Under the pieces are notes generated by a model. The model made no database searches and was not told the origin of the DNA. It worked only from the letters and a program-made list of their open reading frames with translations. A stretch of 64,000 bases of DNA from Tetrastigma voinierianum (Eukaryota > Streptophyta > Magnoliopsida > Vitales > Vitaceae), in the NCBI GenBank assembly GCA_016808115.1, contig JAEQBH010000135.1, positions 62,001 to 126,000 on the forward strand. Direction: 5' to 3'. Shown piece after piece: positions 35,140-47,079 of this stretch. Each line of letters opens with the position of its first letter. The stretch's first letter is position 1. The position numbers and the translations under genes were made by a program.

Positions 35140-35488
35140 TGTTATTTTGTCTCATGCAAATCTCACTTCGGTAAAATGTGGGTTTGCTCTTACCTCCTAG
35201 CCTATAAAAGGGGTTTTTCTCTCTTTATAATATTCACACATTTCCCCTCTTTATTTTGAGTATTTGTAGTATTGCCCAAATTGCTTGAGTATTTACTTTT
35301 TGGCCCAATTTTTTAAAAATTGATTTGTGGCTAAAAGTTTATAATTCTCTTGGATTAGTAGAATTTTTTTTACAGCGCCCGATGACATGGGTATTTATGC
35401 CGAACCTCGTTAAATTTCTTGTATTTTTTTTTCTTTTTTTGCCTTTAGATATTTTACTTGTTGCATTATTTGGTGCATTGGCACAACA
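35140..35488 (+). mobile_element. 3' LTR of copia-2
   Basis: Starts TGTTATTTTGTC and ends GGCACAACA, followed by the target duplication TATCT. The length matches the 5' LTR to within two bases. A TATA box (CCTATAAAAGGGG) lies near 35201. The two LTRs differ by scattered substitutions and few indels, so this insertion is not recent. Confidence 0.9.
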
Positions 35489-35493
35489 TATCT

Positions 35494-36805
35494 AATATTT
35501 ATAAATTATGTATAGGTGATTTCTAAGCACAGGTATTACATGAACATGGATACGAGGAAAAAAACACCAAATACAAACAAATTTGAATATTCTTTCAATA
35601 TTAATGTTTATGAATTTTATTGTTTAATGTTACTATAATAGTTTATATTTATAATATTATTTATTTCCTTGTACAGGAAGTGAAGATAAACGGTCGATGC
35701 TCAGCAAAAAAAACTTAGAAATCTAATTGATGATATAAGTAATGACAAAAAAAAACTTAATTGTTGCTCTTACTTTATTATGCTGTACTTTTTCATACTA
35801 TTGGTGTTTTCTTGTTGTAATACCAGTAATATTTTATTGTAAATGTAATACAACTGGAAATAATGTTTTGACAACAACTAAAACAATCTATTTCACAATA
35901 TTAAAATCAGCAACATTAAAAAATAAACATTATATAAGTAAATAAAATTCAATCAATTTAATAATAATTTAAGTAATAGAAAACAACTTGTTTTTCAGTA
36001 AACGGTTTAGGCATATACCAAAGTCAATTTTCATAAGATATTTGAAATTTAGAAAATTATGTCTTATTGTAATGTATAGTAATGTTAACTTATTTGTATT
36101 GTAATTGTAATACAGTTTTATTGTACCTGTGTGATTTTTTATACAAAGTAACTATATATGTTAGTTCACTATACCTATGTGTAATTTTAATGTAAAAGTA
36201 ATTATATATGTCGTTCACTGTAAATAGTTTAATATTGCATTATTTGGTTATATTATAATGTATAGTAATGTTAATGTTAGTATAGTGTAATTATATTATA
36301 TTTGTATTATATTCGTATTTCTAAATGAAATAATGTTGTATATAAAAAACCTTCAACACATCAAGATAAACAACATAGTCTAAAACAAACACAAAACCAA
36401 AGTGGAAACATTTTAAAGAATAAATAAAACTATGCTCAAATTTTTAATAAAAAAGTTTCCTGTATTAATGAAAACAAAATATATATAAATTACTAAGATT
36501 TCACAAAATGAATTGACACGTTTTTCTCTCTATGATTTCTATCTTTTGATCTAAAACTTCATGCTCACATTATATTATGCGATTATCATTTCTCAAACAA
36601 TTTTTATTTATTTAATAAATAATTGATTTATATAAATTTAATACTTATTTTTTAGTATATATAAATTATTTTTCTTTTTTCGATGATTTTCTGCACAGAA
36701 ATAAAAATAAAATAAGATAATACATGCTTTGAGTTATAATTTACAAACCTGTCTCGCAATGATTTTTCTCATATTCTTCTTCTTTTTGGTGTGTGGCGCA
36801 CTAGT
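35494..36805. other. AT-rich intergenic DNA, no gene seen
   Basis: Very AT-rich. Short worn repeats of TAATGTATAGTAATGTTA type occur at 36069 and 36258. No protein or RNA gene was recognised. Confidence 0.5.
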
Positions 36806-37283
36806 GGTAATGATAAAGGGAGTTGATATTAGATGGCAGAAGTTAAATAAATTTGACTTTTAATTAATTATTTGTTACCTAAATCTAAGGGTAACTTGAC
36901 ATTCTAATATTATTTGTGTTTATCAATTATTATACCATCCCTTGGAAGTCATTACCATGATAATGGTAAAGGATGTTCATATTAGCGAATAAGTTATATA
37001 AATTTGACTTTTTATTAATTATTTGTGAGCACTAAGGGTAACTTTGACATTCTAATATTTGTGTTTATCAATTATTATACCATCCCTTGAAGCTATTGGC
37101 CATGATAATGGTAAAGATGTTCATATTAGAAGGTCAGTTAAATAATTTGATTTTTTATTAATTGTTTGTGAGCACTAAGGGTGCGATTTTGACATTTAAT
37201 ATTTGTGTTTATCAATTATTATACCATCCCTTGAAGTCATTAATTATTATACCATCCCTTGAAGTCATTACCGTGATAAGTGT
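36806..37283. repeat. ~150-bp minisatellite, three units, with a nested 38-bp duplication
   Basis: Units start GGTAATGATAAAGGG at about 36806, GGTAAAGGATGTTCATATTA at 36964 and GGTAAAGATGTTCATATTA at about 37109. All contain TTTGTGTTTATCAATTATT and TATACCATCCCTTG. The last unit has a short extra copy of the ATTATTATACCATCCCTTGA block (37217-37275). The series ends just before GTCCCTTTAA. Confidence 0.9.
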
Positions 37284-37930
37284 CCCTTTAAAAGAATTAT
37301 ATTAATTGGCCCATCCTTCTAAGTAATTCCCTATCCATTAATTGTCTGCATCCTCACAGTTTGTGCAGCACCTAGCAAGTAGAATAGCCGTGCTTTTGTC
37401 GGACACATGAGGTGGAAAAGTACAAGGACTTATGTAAGAAGATCATCGTTTGCTTTTGTTATAAATATTTTTGGGATAACTGTCGAAAAGAAATACTGCG
37501 TTGGTTCTGATTTTTAAAATCCACCTTAAGTGAACAGCTTTCTAAAACATACTAACATCATTTTGGTATTTTTTAAAAACTATTTTTATTCTCTAAATAT
37601 TATGTTTTTTGTATTTTTCATAACAAAAAAAAAAAATGAAATTCAAAAGTGTTCTCTTTATTTTTCAAAACTAAAAAACAGCTTTTTAAAATTATAAAAC
37701 ATACACCTTTAAAGCTCATCATATGAGGGATTTATCTTTACACTTTTAAATGCATTTTACTATACCAATGACATTTTCTAGGCTACGATAAGAGTTATTC
37801 TTGTAAATATTTTTAATCTGGCCATTTTTAATCCAAATTCTCAATATTTTCATACGCATCAAGGCATTCATGGCTTTCGCTTAGCATTTCAGTGTATGAA
37901 CTGGGATGGATCAAAGCCTGAGGTTTAAGT
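37284..37930. other. Intergenic DNA; right end may hold the start of the Tat 5' LTR
   Basis: No gene is visible. From about 37867 short matches to the start of the Tat 3' LTR at 57019 appear (CATGGCTT, ATGGATCAAA, GAGG...AAG in the same order), so the first part of the Tat 5' LTR may lie here, cut off by the block 37931-42175. The matches are short and could be chance. Confidence 0.35.
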
Positions 37931-38886
37931 AAGTACACTGATTCCTCAGCCCAACTGACATGATCCGAACCGAATGCATATATCAGTATACTGGACTCCT
38001 TTACCCGTTTTTTTTTTTTTTAAAGTTGAATAAAATTACAGGGTATTTAATTCCACATCTTATAACATAATCAAAAATATCATATACATATACAAAAGAA
38101 CTACCAACGAGTGGTGTCCATCCAAATCTATACACATAGTACTGAGTCCCATTTTCATATTAAAATCAGATTTTATGAGCTGGCAACTGGAGATGGAATC
38201 TGGCATGTAGTGAACCCTTACTAAGGCTTACTTCAAACAGACGGATGTTTTCTCAGACGCCTTTCCTCGTACTCTACATCGAATTAAAACCCGCGGCTAA
38301 CCTTACGCTTAGCGGAAATATAACTTCCGTAATTTATACCGGTTATTATTACGGCTTAGATCGAATCATGATAAACATATATCAAAAATCTCACGACCAT
38401 ATAACTAAATGCATAACAGATCGTAACATCATTCGAGAAACTTAGACATATACAATGGCAAGGCATCCAATCTGCCTCTTTGCATGTATCATGACTTTCC
38501 TAAGCTGTGTCAAGCTCTATTCATGTCATCGACATACCCTACTTACTCACAGATTCTCAGGACTTTTAACAGACTTTACATCTCCCATATAGGAGTAGAG
38601 TCTATACAAGAGATACTCAGATATATATAGGGTCGAGCGGAGTCAATTCCTTTTTATTCAAATTGCATGTTTATGTCTACAGTTTTATTATACAATCTAA
38701 AGACATAATTTACATAAGGTACTTCAGAGGTTCATAATCGGGTTCATATCTCCGAAGGACACATTTTTATTCATATTCCTCGTGATACCTATACAATGAA
38801 TCCTATACATATACTTGTATTTAGGTACTTATCCACATACTCATATTTATCTCAAGCTTATACTTGTTTCGATTCTAGGAGCATGT

Positions 38887-39200
38887 AACTTATGCTTATA
38901 CAAAGGTGCATTTCTATACACGCATCGGCACTTATACTATCTTGCATCTCCGCAGTTTACGTAACTTCTATGTTAATGCAGGTACTTATACACGTACCGG
39001 TACTTATATCTATCTCATATCTCCCGCTAGGAGTTTGGCGTAACTTATGCTTATACAGAGAGGTACTTATACACGCACGGTACTTATATCTATCTTAGAT
39101 CCCCCATAGAGTTTACGCGAATCCATGCTTATACTGCAGGTACTTATACACACACAGTACTTATATCTATCTCCTGCATCTCCGTAGGAGTTTACAGAGA
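38887..39200. repeat. 73-81-bp tandem array, four units
   Basis: Units start near 38887, 38960, 39041 and 39116. Each contains a CTTATGCTTATAC-like start, AGGTACTTATACACG, and GGTACTTATATCTATCT, followed by a CTCC-GTAGGAGTTTA-like stretch. Confidence 0.88.
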
Positions 39201-39731
39201 TATTACTAACGATATCATATTATGGAACTTATTCTTATACTCTAATACCCGTGAAGTACTACTATTCAAATGTCCCAAGAGACGCACTCGTGGCTTATAT
39301 CAAACGTATCTATAGCACTCATACGGAGAACAGTACCATCGAGTTTATCCCATCCTGAGCTTATACCTGAGATACTCAGAGGTACCATAAGAGACAATCA
39401 TTATCCGAGCTTATAATGAGATACCCGTAGGTACTATGTAGATTAATCGTATACGTAAGCATCTGTAGGTACTACGTAAATTAATCAGATATAGTGTTCC
39501 AGAGAGGTACTTCAGAACTTATATTTCCAGTGCAGAGATACTTAGATTCAGACTTGTACTACGTGAGCATATCCTTGTCTGTTTTGATCTGAGGCATCGT
39601 ATTGCTGAGTTTCTTATTCTCAGATCGAATCTTATTCTTGTATTTCGATCTATACTCACAGCCATCTTACTTCAGTTTTAATGGATAATGCTGAGTATCC
39701 GTAAATTAATTGACTTATACTTATATTACAG

Positions 39732-40015
39732 AACTTATACTTATTTTACCGATACGGGAGTACCCGTGGGTACTACAGAACTTATACTTATTTTACTGAT
39801 ACGAGAGTACCCGTGGGTATTACAAAACTTATACTTATGTTACTGATACGAGAGTACCCGTGGGTACTACAGAACTTATACTTATTTAACTATCACGAGT
39901 ATCACTGTGGGGTACTAGCTTAACTTATACTTAGCTTTGATCGATAACAGAGTACCTGTGGGTAATGTAACTTATATTTATTTTGTTTCGATACGAGTAC
40001 CCAAATTCATGCACT
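39732..40015. repeat. 47-bp satellite-like array, six units
   Basis: AACTTATACTTAT recurs at 39732, 39779, 39826 and 39873, exactly 47 bp apart, then at 39922 and 39969 with small changes. Each unit also contains AGTACCCGTGGGTACT, which is nearly palindromic. The four central units are the best preserved. Confidence 0.95.
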
Positions 40016-40189
40016 TCATTCAAATACAGGAGTACCCGTAGTACTACGTAATGCATACGTAGGTACATTCAAATCTTTACTCTTGTTCTTCTTTATCTGA
40101 GTTCATATAATCCTGCTCACTACCCTACCAATCATAAGAAATGAGTAGACGCAACACACAGTACCCAAAGGTACAATACAAGATCGAGG

Positions 40190-40440
40190 TGTCGTAGAGC
40201 CAAATGTGAGTACCGGGCAATTGGCAGAGTGGTCGAGCACTCAATCGGGAGTACTGGGCAGACTGTGGAGGCCAGTAGTGATTCAACTGGAGGCTGGCAT
40301 CAACCAGGAGTGTCGAAGACTAATCGAGTACCGGGGCATTGTTCCTAGAGAGCTATAGCACTAATAGATGTGAGCGTCGAGCACTAATTAGGACAGAGTG
40401 CCAGAAGACTATCAGAGGTCAAGCACTAATCCAACATCCA
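40190..40440. repeat. Worn short tandem array of GAGTACCGGGCA / GTCGAGCACTAAT type
   Basis: Phrases such as GAGTACCGGGCA, GAGTACTGGGCA-like, CGAGTACCGGGGCA, GTCGAGCACTCAAT, GTCGAGCACTAAT and GTCAAGCACTAAT recur at irregular 40-60-bp spacing. The array is too degenerate for a fixed period. Confidence 0.5.
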
Positions 40441-42175
40441 CTATTCATTCTTTCGTCCTAAGTAGTCATATGATCATATGTTTTGAACCTGGCGCAACCC
40501 ATGTTAACTGCGACTCGTGGTTCGCGACATATCGCTTTCATATTCACGTTTCACGTCAGCCGTTTTCATGCTTTCATATCATATTCATGTTTCATGAACA
40601 CAACTTACATTTCATTTATATTTCTTCTGCTTTCATGCTCATTATATATGGCATTTCATATACTTGTACAAGATAGATGCTTATGTATTCACACATCATT
40701 CATGGCTCTATCCCCATGAATCTATTTCCATTTAGAAATTGGAATTATTCCAATCGGATCATCCAAACTAAAGTTATGACATTTTCATGCCAAACTAGTC
40801 AATTCTACCGGGACACACTAGGACAACAGTAATATCATTTTCCAAAGGTCGACCCGTATTTGACACCGGTTCTTTGTAATTCTTTAAAGTTAAGGTTCTA
40901 AGGGCCTCATCCAACTAGAATCACCCAAATCGGAGCACCGGGAATCTCAAGACGCCCACAACTCTGACTACTCTAGCAATCAAAACTCGAAATCTTAAAT
41001 TGGCTTGAACATGTGACCTACTTTGAGTGAATTTTGGGCCACATAGAATTGAATTCGAAGGTATCTATTTCGTAGATGTTTGGTTCTCCTGCTCATTTTA
41101 ATCAACTTGAATCTCACTAAATCGGATCATAAATGAGCAAGTTATGGCCAAAACAATGTCTGGCCAAAATAGAAAAAATGACTAGTTCGCACTTCGCATA
41201 CCGAATTGCACTTGCAGATAAGCTCCTCTAAATTCTGCCCATAAAATGTGGTGTTTTTCTTCCTTTTTCCATATATTGCTGTTCAAAATCAACTTAGTAC
41301 TCATATACACTTCAAAACTACTCCAAACGGCACTTTGAAATCTCAATTTAAACACCATCTTTCATTACACATCTTTCTCAAAATCTTCCATGAATTTCTC
41401 CCAAAACAAATCACAGTGGTCATAACCCATATACAAACTAAACATGAAGATTAGTTAGTTGTTCAAACCTAACTCAATTGTTTAATTAAACCATGAATCC
41501 AACCTCAAAGGGAGGATTTATACTTATTTTAACCAAGCTAGAGTTTTTCAACTTAATTTCATTCAAACCTAGAGTTAGATCAATCTCTAACTAAACCCTA
41601 GGTTCGGGAACTCATAAAATTTCCTTAGAATTCCATACAAACCATAAGATCCTTACTTTCCATGTAATATCCATACTGAAAATCATATAGAATCCATACT
41701 CAAGGTTAGGTTTCCATACCTTTTGGCTTATTTCTTTCTTCTTCTTCTCTCTTCCTTCCTTCTTTTCTCCCCTTCTCTCTTCTCCTCCACGATTTGTTCT
41801 TCTTCAAAATGAGACCAATTTTGGTCTTAAATAAAATATATCTTTTAGGCCTTGTTTAGCTCTCAAATAAAACCCATTTTTGGCTTATTTTTCCCATTTT
41901 TGCTATTTAGCCCTTTCTCTCTTTATTAATCTCAATCTAACTTACACATATTATACTTTCGGTATCCCACTTTTCTCAAATTCCATAATCATATAAACTT
42001 ACTGAGTTTATGCCCTTTTTGTCCTCAAGGGTAAATGACACTTTACCTCTTGTCTCTAATAGTACCTCCGGGTTCTGCTTTCCATGTTTCGCATTTAAAA
42101 TCATTTTAAACATTCAAATTATAGCTACAAAATACCCTAAACATGTCGAAACAACTAGGTGGTACGATGTTACAC

Positions 42176-42750
42176 CAAGTATCCCCACACAAACATGGAA
42201 GAACTGGACCACTATCAGCCCACTCTCTCGCGGACTATCCGATCACAGAAATGCCTTGTTGATTGATTACCGGCACATCATCTTCAGCCGCCTGGGCCTC
42301 TAAGAAGACGGCCACCAACAATACCGACTAATCCCTCGCAGCTCAAGGACACATCCTCCCACAAACCACGCACGAATCGCCCTGGATGATCATCAAACGA
42401 TCCTATATGAAGATTCGACGATTCTTGGCTATCCAAAAGGAAAAAACGGCGACGCCAAGAATGAAGCGCCCTCCCTCTTCCTAGGGATTTCGGAAAATCC
42501 AATCAGCCCACTTTTCATGCAATGCTGGATTGGTCTCCTCCTTCATAAATAATGAAGAACTCGCAATAAAGAGTGTATGTGAAAAATACACTACTAAAGA
42601 TTCGACATTTACGCCTCTATCGCTTCCTCGTTTAACTAAGCACGGAGTTTTTACCGCGTATAATTCCACCGTTTCGCGTTCGTTTGTTTTGCGTGTCCTT
42701 GCTACCGTGTTACGCCCATTATCCGAGACTCGAGAATCTAAGAGATCGCA
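42176..42750 (+). mobile_element. 5' LTR of the Tat-type element (3' portion)
   Basis: Matches the 3' LTR in two parts. CCAAGTATCCCCACAC to GGACTATCC equals 57092-57150. CTAATCCCTCGCAG to the CATAAATAA region equals about 60211-60470. The homologous point at about 42285-42300 is where solo LTR C interrupts the other copy. The first ~75 bp are missing or lie left of 37931. Confidence 0.75.
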
Positions 42751-42775
42751 ATCGGGCGCCGCCAGGAACGATCAA
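42750..42775 (+). other. Candidate primer-binding region of the Tat element
   Basis: GGGCGCCGCCAGGAACGATC lies just after the LTR end, where elements of this group have a TGGCGCCGTC-type sequence. A similar CGAAGCCGTCAGGAACTC lies at about 60570 at the other LTR copy, which is unexpected for a 3' LTR flank. Confidence 0.45.
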
Positions 42776-42899
42776 GCAAAAATCATCGGGAATCAGCGCT
42801 GTGCTCTGGCTATCAAGAGATCTCCCACACCGGTGATTCGAGGTTCTTCATCGTCCGGCTTCATTGATCTCATTCTTCCTCGCGGGCGTAAGCAAAGAA

Positions 42900-44350
42900 T
42901 GAGTAAATCACCTTGAAGACCGCCATGAAGCCGTGATATGGAGTATTTAAGCAAGAAGAACATGCCAAACAGATGGTCAACTGGCGTGATTCGGTGGTCG
43001 CATCCGCGAAGAGAACGATCGTCTCGCAGCTGCTCGCTTGGAAGAGGACGGTGAAATGCATATAGGAACAACCATCCCGTGACCTCGATCAAACAAAAAT
43101 AAAGGCAAGGAGCCCATCCGTCTGGTGCAGGATAAAGTGATGCAAAGAAGGATCACGAGCCATCCTTCCGGTAGCTCCCGCTTCGGCGATTTGTCACCCC
43201 AAAAAATAACGCTGGAGGCTGAATCAAGAAACAGGCCTCTGACCATTCCACGCATTCCGCCGCACGATCAGCCGAGCACGGCGAGAAATCGCCAGAGCGA
43301 CGACCGTTGGAGCAAACCTTTGCGAAAATGTGCCCACGTGGCACAAGGGCGAGCACCTCACCGATTCATGATCCTACCTTCTCGTGCCACCACTCTCGCA
43401 TGGCAGCGCAGGCCCACCATCACCCCGTGGACCCAAGACATGCTATCTTCCCAAACGCTAACACATCTTGAGCTACGAACCGCCACGTGGCTTTGTCATA
43501 CCTTCTTTTGCCATGTATGATGGCTCCTCTTATCCATATGACCATGCTTAGCACTTCCGTCCGTGCAATGATACTCAATGCGCGTGAGACTAATCGCTTA
43601 CTATGCAGTTATTCCGCCAGCCATAAATCGCCGCTTGTTCCACAAACTCCCACTCCGAGATCTATCAACTCGCCTGAGTCAGGGTCAGACGGTTTCAAGA
43701 CCGCTCGCTCGAGAAGGAAACATCGCCTTCTCCCAACCATCTTCAAGTCGAGGACGAGTCCATCCGCGATTTCACCGTAAGATTCGCGCATTCATCTAAT
43801 GGCTGATCACACAGGATTTCGCCCTCCAGACTTCCGGGCTGAGCCAGTCGACCACCTCATTCTTCCGTTGTTATTCGATCCTGCTTCACACACAAAGAAT
43901 TGTGCATTTGCTGATAAATATTCAATAATGGAGGATGACACTGGCCGCTCTCAAACCGTGATGATCAGTAGCGCCCAAAGTGCCAGTTACCAAGGTCAAG
44001 ATGAACAAAAGCTATGAGCCGTGAGTAAGAACCAAACTCTCCCAAGACTAATCAGCAAAAAGAGGTCCCCTACAAGCACTTCTCCAACATCTTCTTACGA
44101 CAAACGCCTTCCTCTCATCCGGATCACTCCACTTCAAACGGGCCCACACCCATTCAATGATCCTCGCACAACAAGAACTGGCCTCGAGATGTGATCACCA
44201 CAGACCACAAGAACAGACCAAACTGATGCCTAAGCTTAAAATTTATGGTAAAATTAATCAAAATAGCCACCTCGAGATGAAACCCAGAGACTGGCCCTAC
44301 GGAGCTAAGGCCGCCCTATGGTCGAAAGTTAGTTTAGTTGACTAATGCAG
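42900..44350 (+). pseudogene. Tat-type gag remnant
   Basis: Readable pieces in shifting frames are a YDGSSYPYDH-like stretch near 43520 (gypsy gag 'Y-D-G-x-x-D-P' signature), ELYQLA and FQDRSLEKETSP near 43660-43720, and DESIRDFTVRF near 43755, the typical 'E-S-I-R-D-F' motif of this gag group. No zinc knuckle was recognised. Function would be capsid assembly. Confidence 0.7.
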
Positions 44351-44549
44351 CATCCCGCTCAACTCGCCCACTATAAACTACATACCAAAGCCCTACCGAC
44401 GATCGTGATCAATCTAAGCACCTTCAAGAAAAGGTCAAGGCGCAGCCACATTCTACTCTGCAGTTAACGTCCATGCCCACGAATGCAGGTAACCAAAAAT
44501 TCCACTGATCTTATCTCTATATCCTTCTCCCCCGTTAACCCCACCAGGC

Positions 44550-45010
44550 CGGCTATTCACACCACATGACGCAGGAATTCAGACTTACCTGCAGTATTAA
44601 TCACGATGTTCACAAAAGCATTGTCGACACCGCACGCTGGACCGACGAGAATCGCCGCTTCAAGCAGATGAACATCTTCTTTGATCAGTCGAAGTTCTAT
44701 TTGGTAGAATTTTATCCGGTTTAACTGACAAACTACGTGAACGACGTACGACATTGCCTCCCTATCAAGGCAAGTGTGGTCAGGTAGTTCAACAAAATTT
44801 TATTTAGTTAGTCAGGATCTCTGCATGTACAATGCCATCGCTGGTCGAGCATGGTCATCATGATGAAAGTCAGGCTCGACTACCATCAAATGATCAATGA
44901 TCACCAATGTTCCGCAAATCGACCTCCCGAGCGCAAACAGCAACTGAAGAACTCTGCAGCGCTGCCAAATTGTTAATATAGGAACGTGATAAGAACGAAA
45001 GCTCTTACAA
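44550..45010 (+). pseudogene. Tat-type protease remnant
   Basis: Stretches near 44825 read MYNAIAGRAW, matching the 'SAYNAILGRPxL' motif that closes the protease domain in this lineage. It is followed by an STYHQMIKFP-like piece in another frame near 44880. The catalytic D-S/T-G near 44620 (KALSTPHAG in the readable frame, for 'KALVDTGS') is not intact. The frame changes several times. Confidence 0.65.
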
Positions 45011-45439
45011 TCCAACCCTCAAGACCCGCACTGTAATAGCAATTACAACTACGCCTGCGAGGGTGGAAGACTTTATAATTCGTGACTCGAATCAATATCT
45101 CAAATTAGCCTGATAAAATCCACTTTATGTTAAGGTTCCTCTCCTATTCAAGAGGGAGAAGGAACACATACAAACAGGTTCTCGTCCGTATTACGTGATG
45201 TATTCGGGCTCGACTCATTAAGACATAGTCGTATTAACTCGCATGCCTCTCACAAATTGAACATATCCTTTCTGTAAGGCTCACAAAATAAAGTAGAGGC
45301 TTTTCACCGACTCACATCAGTTATTCAAGGTATGGATAATCTTTTTAAAGGCAAGATTCATCGAGATAAAGTAATTCCGGAAGGGTCAATGTGGGCGTAG
45401 TCCCGAAAAGGCTGTAGTTCCGAGAGTGTGTGAACTCCA

Positions 45440-46650
45440 CAGATCTCAACGAGGTACGCCAAAGATGCTTCCTCACTCGTGATGGGGACACTGATTGTCG
45501 ACGCTACACCGGCATGGATGTCAGCCGCTCTTGGATGCGCCTTCTGATATCATCAAATACCCATGTAACGCCAGACATAGAAAACGGTGATTCATCACCT
45601 CCACACTGGTCAGTTTTTCTACAATGTGATGTCGTTTGATTAAAGAATACGGCAACATATCGAGGTTAATGACCAAGATGTTCAGCCAAGTACTAAAACC
45701 ATGGAGGTTTACATCGGCTGACATGCTAGTAATCCCAAAGAACAATCTGACCACGTCGGCACCCTGCAAGAGGCTTAACTCCTAAGGGCATACTCAGATA
45801 GCTTCAACTCCTCAAAGTGCGCCTCTCGGGTCAAGGGTCATTCTTGGGTTCATGGTGATCAGAGGGGTGAGGAAGCCAACCTTGCTTGGGCTTAAAGCTA
45901 TTTGAGTTCCCGACCCGCTCTAAAGCTGAGTACAACAACTTGACTAACTGGTCGACTGGGGCGCATTCATCCTTGATTTACATACCATCTAAAGTCGTTT
46001 CACTACCCTCCTCAAAGCCAATCGCCTGTGGAATGAGGAGTGTGATGAAGCCCTCACAGCTATCAAATAGTATCTGCGTAACTCAACATTCTGCTAGTCC
46101 TAAAGTCTGGCGAAACACTCTTCGCAGACACTTTGCGCCGTATGTCTCGGGAGTGCTACCCTATTCAAGGAAGAGAATGAAAGCAGACCAGTCTTTTTCA
46201 CACTGTTCAACACGCCGAACCCGATACAACCACCTCGAGCGTGCTGCATTGGGCCTCCCGGGTAGCAATGTTAGCCCGCCTATACTTCAAGCACACCTCA
46301 TCATTGCACTAACTAACCTCCTTCTGAGCACCATTCACAACCCGACTTGTCTCCCGAGGATGGCCTCACGGGCAACCGACCGAGCTGGCCAGATTCAGAG
46401 GTTTTCAAGATCGCAAAAAGGATGTATCAGCCACAGATCCCCACCTTTGGAGCGAAAGAGGCAACTCAACTAGTGGACCCTAATGTAGATTCGGCATCTC
46501 TAGAAACTGCCAGCATCAAGCATAACTTAAATCTCCATCCCGGGGAGAAGATCGCAGGTATTCCGTTCGCTTTAGCGCCTAACAACGAATCAAAGTAATG
46601 AGGCTGATTCTACGGAATCGAGATGGCGTACCTACATTACTCCAAACAAG
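45440..46650 (+). pseudogene. Tat-type reverse transcriptase and RNase H remnant
   Basis: Near 45540 one frame reads a GYHQIPMH-like stretch then DIENT, matching the RT 'GYxQIxMxxxDxxKTAF' motif. The open frame from 45886 contains RSKAEYNNLTNWSTG ('KAEVQQLTGRIAAL'). WNEECDEALTAIK near 46030 is the connection/RNase H start, and EENESRPVFF and NLLLSTIHNP follow. A piece near 46575 reads ALAPNNESKYEAL, close to the RNase H 'ATNNEAEYEAL' motif. The YVDD box was not recognised. The enzyme would make the element's cDNA. Confidence 0.82.
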
Positions 46651-47079
46651 CTCCGACGGAAGTGATTCTCATCAGTGGTGGTGTTAAACGAAGAATATGA
46701 GTCGTGAGATCCTCGATCGTCAGCGATGTATCCCCGGTTGCTAACGCCAAGGGCACTGAAGCTCAAGCACACATCCCCAAGGACTCCGCACGAGAGCCGG
46801 ACGCTGGTCGTCGTAGCCGCTTCTCCAATAAATAAACAAGAGTTCTCGCCATCTATTATTAGTCTGATTCTTCACCATCACTACCCAAGAAGTCAGTGGT
46901 CGAGAACTCTCCTCTCAACGACGGACCCTTAAGATAATATACTTAACACGTGAGAACCCCAAACTTAAAGCGAACAAAAGCTCACAAGATCCAAATCCAA
47001 TCACCGTTCCTCTCTTCGTTAATGGGTACCGCGAACGATCCCGCATCAGCCGCACCTAAAGTGCTTAATTACCGAACAC

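Larger units (their letters stand above)
23790..35488 (+). mobile_element. Copia-2: Ty1/copia element with both LTRs, split by a gypsy element
   Basis: Two LTRs of about 350 bp (23790-24140 and 35140-35488) flank gag, protease, integrase, RT and RNase H remnants in Ty1/copia order. The 5-bp flanks are TATCT at 23785-23789 and TATCT at 35489-35493. Without the nested 6.8-kb gypsy element it is about 4.9 kb, a usual copia size. All reading frames are broken, so it is inactive. Confidence 0.92.
37931..42175. mobile_element. Non-coding 4.2-kb block, probably a long solo LTR inserted in the Tat 5' LTR
   Basis: This block contains no coding sequence. Read minus it starts TGTAACATCGTACCACC at 42175, a usual LTR-type start. 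The Tat LTR sequence begins immediately to its right (CCAAGTATCCCCACAC, also at 57092 in the 3' LTR). The left edge was placed by a possible TTAAG/CCAAG flank and is weak. It carries three different tandem arrays, described separately. The family was not recognised. Confidence 0.5.

Noticed and set aside
42010..43520. Several ORFs of 90-130 codons on both strands
   Set aside because: They overlap the Tat LTR and leader and mutually conflict; only short gag motifs from about 43500 onward match a known family.
45886..46473. 195-codon ORF as a separate host gene
   Set aside because: Its start carries the Tat RT motif RSKAEYNNLTNW, and its remainder runs out of frame across the RNase H region.
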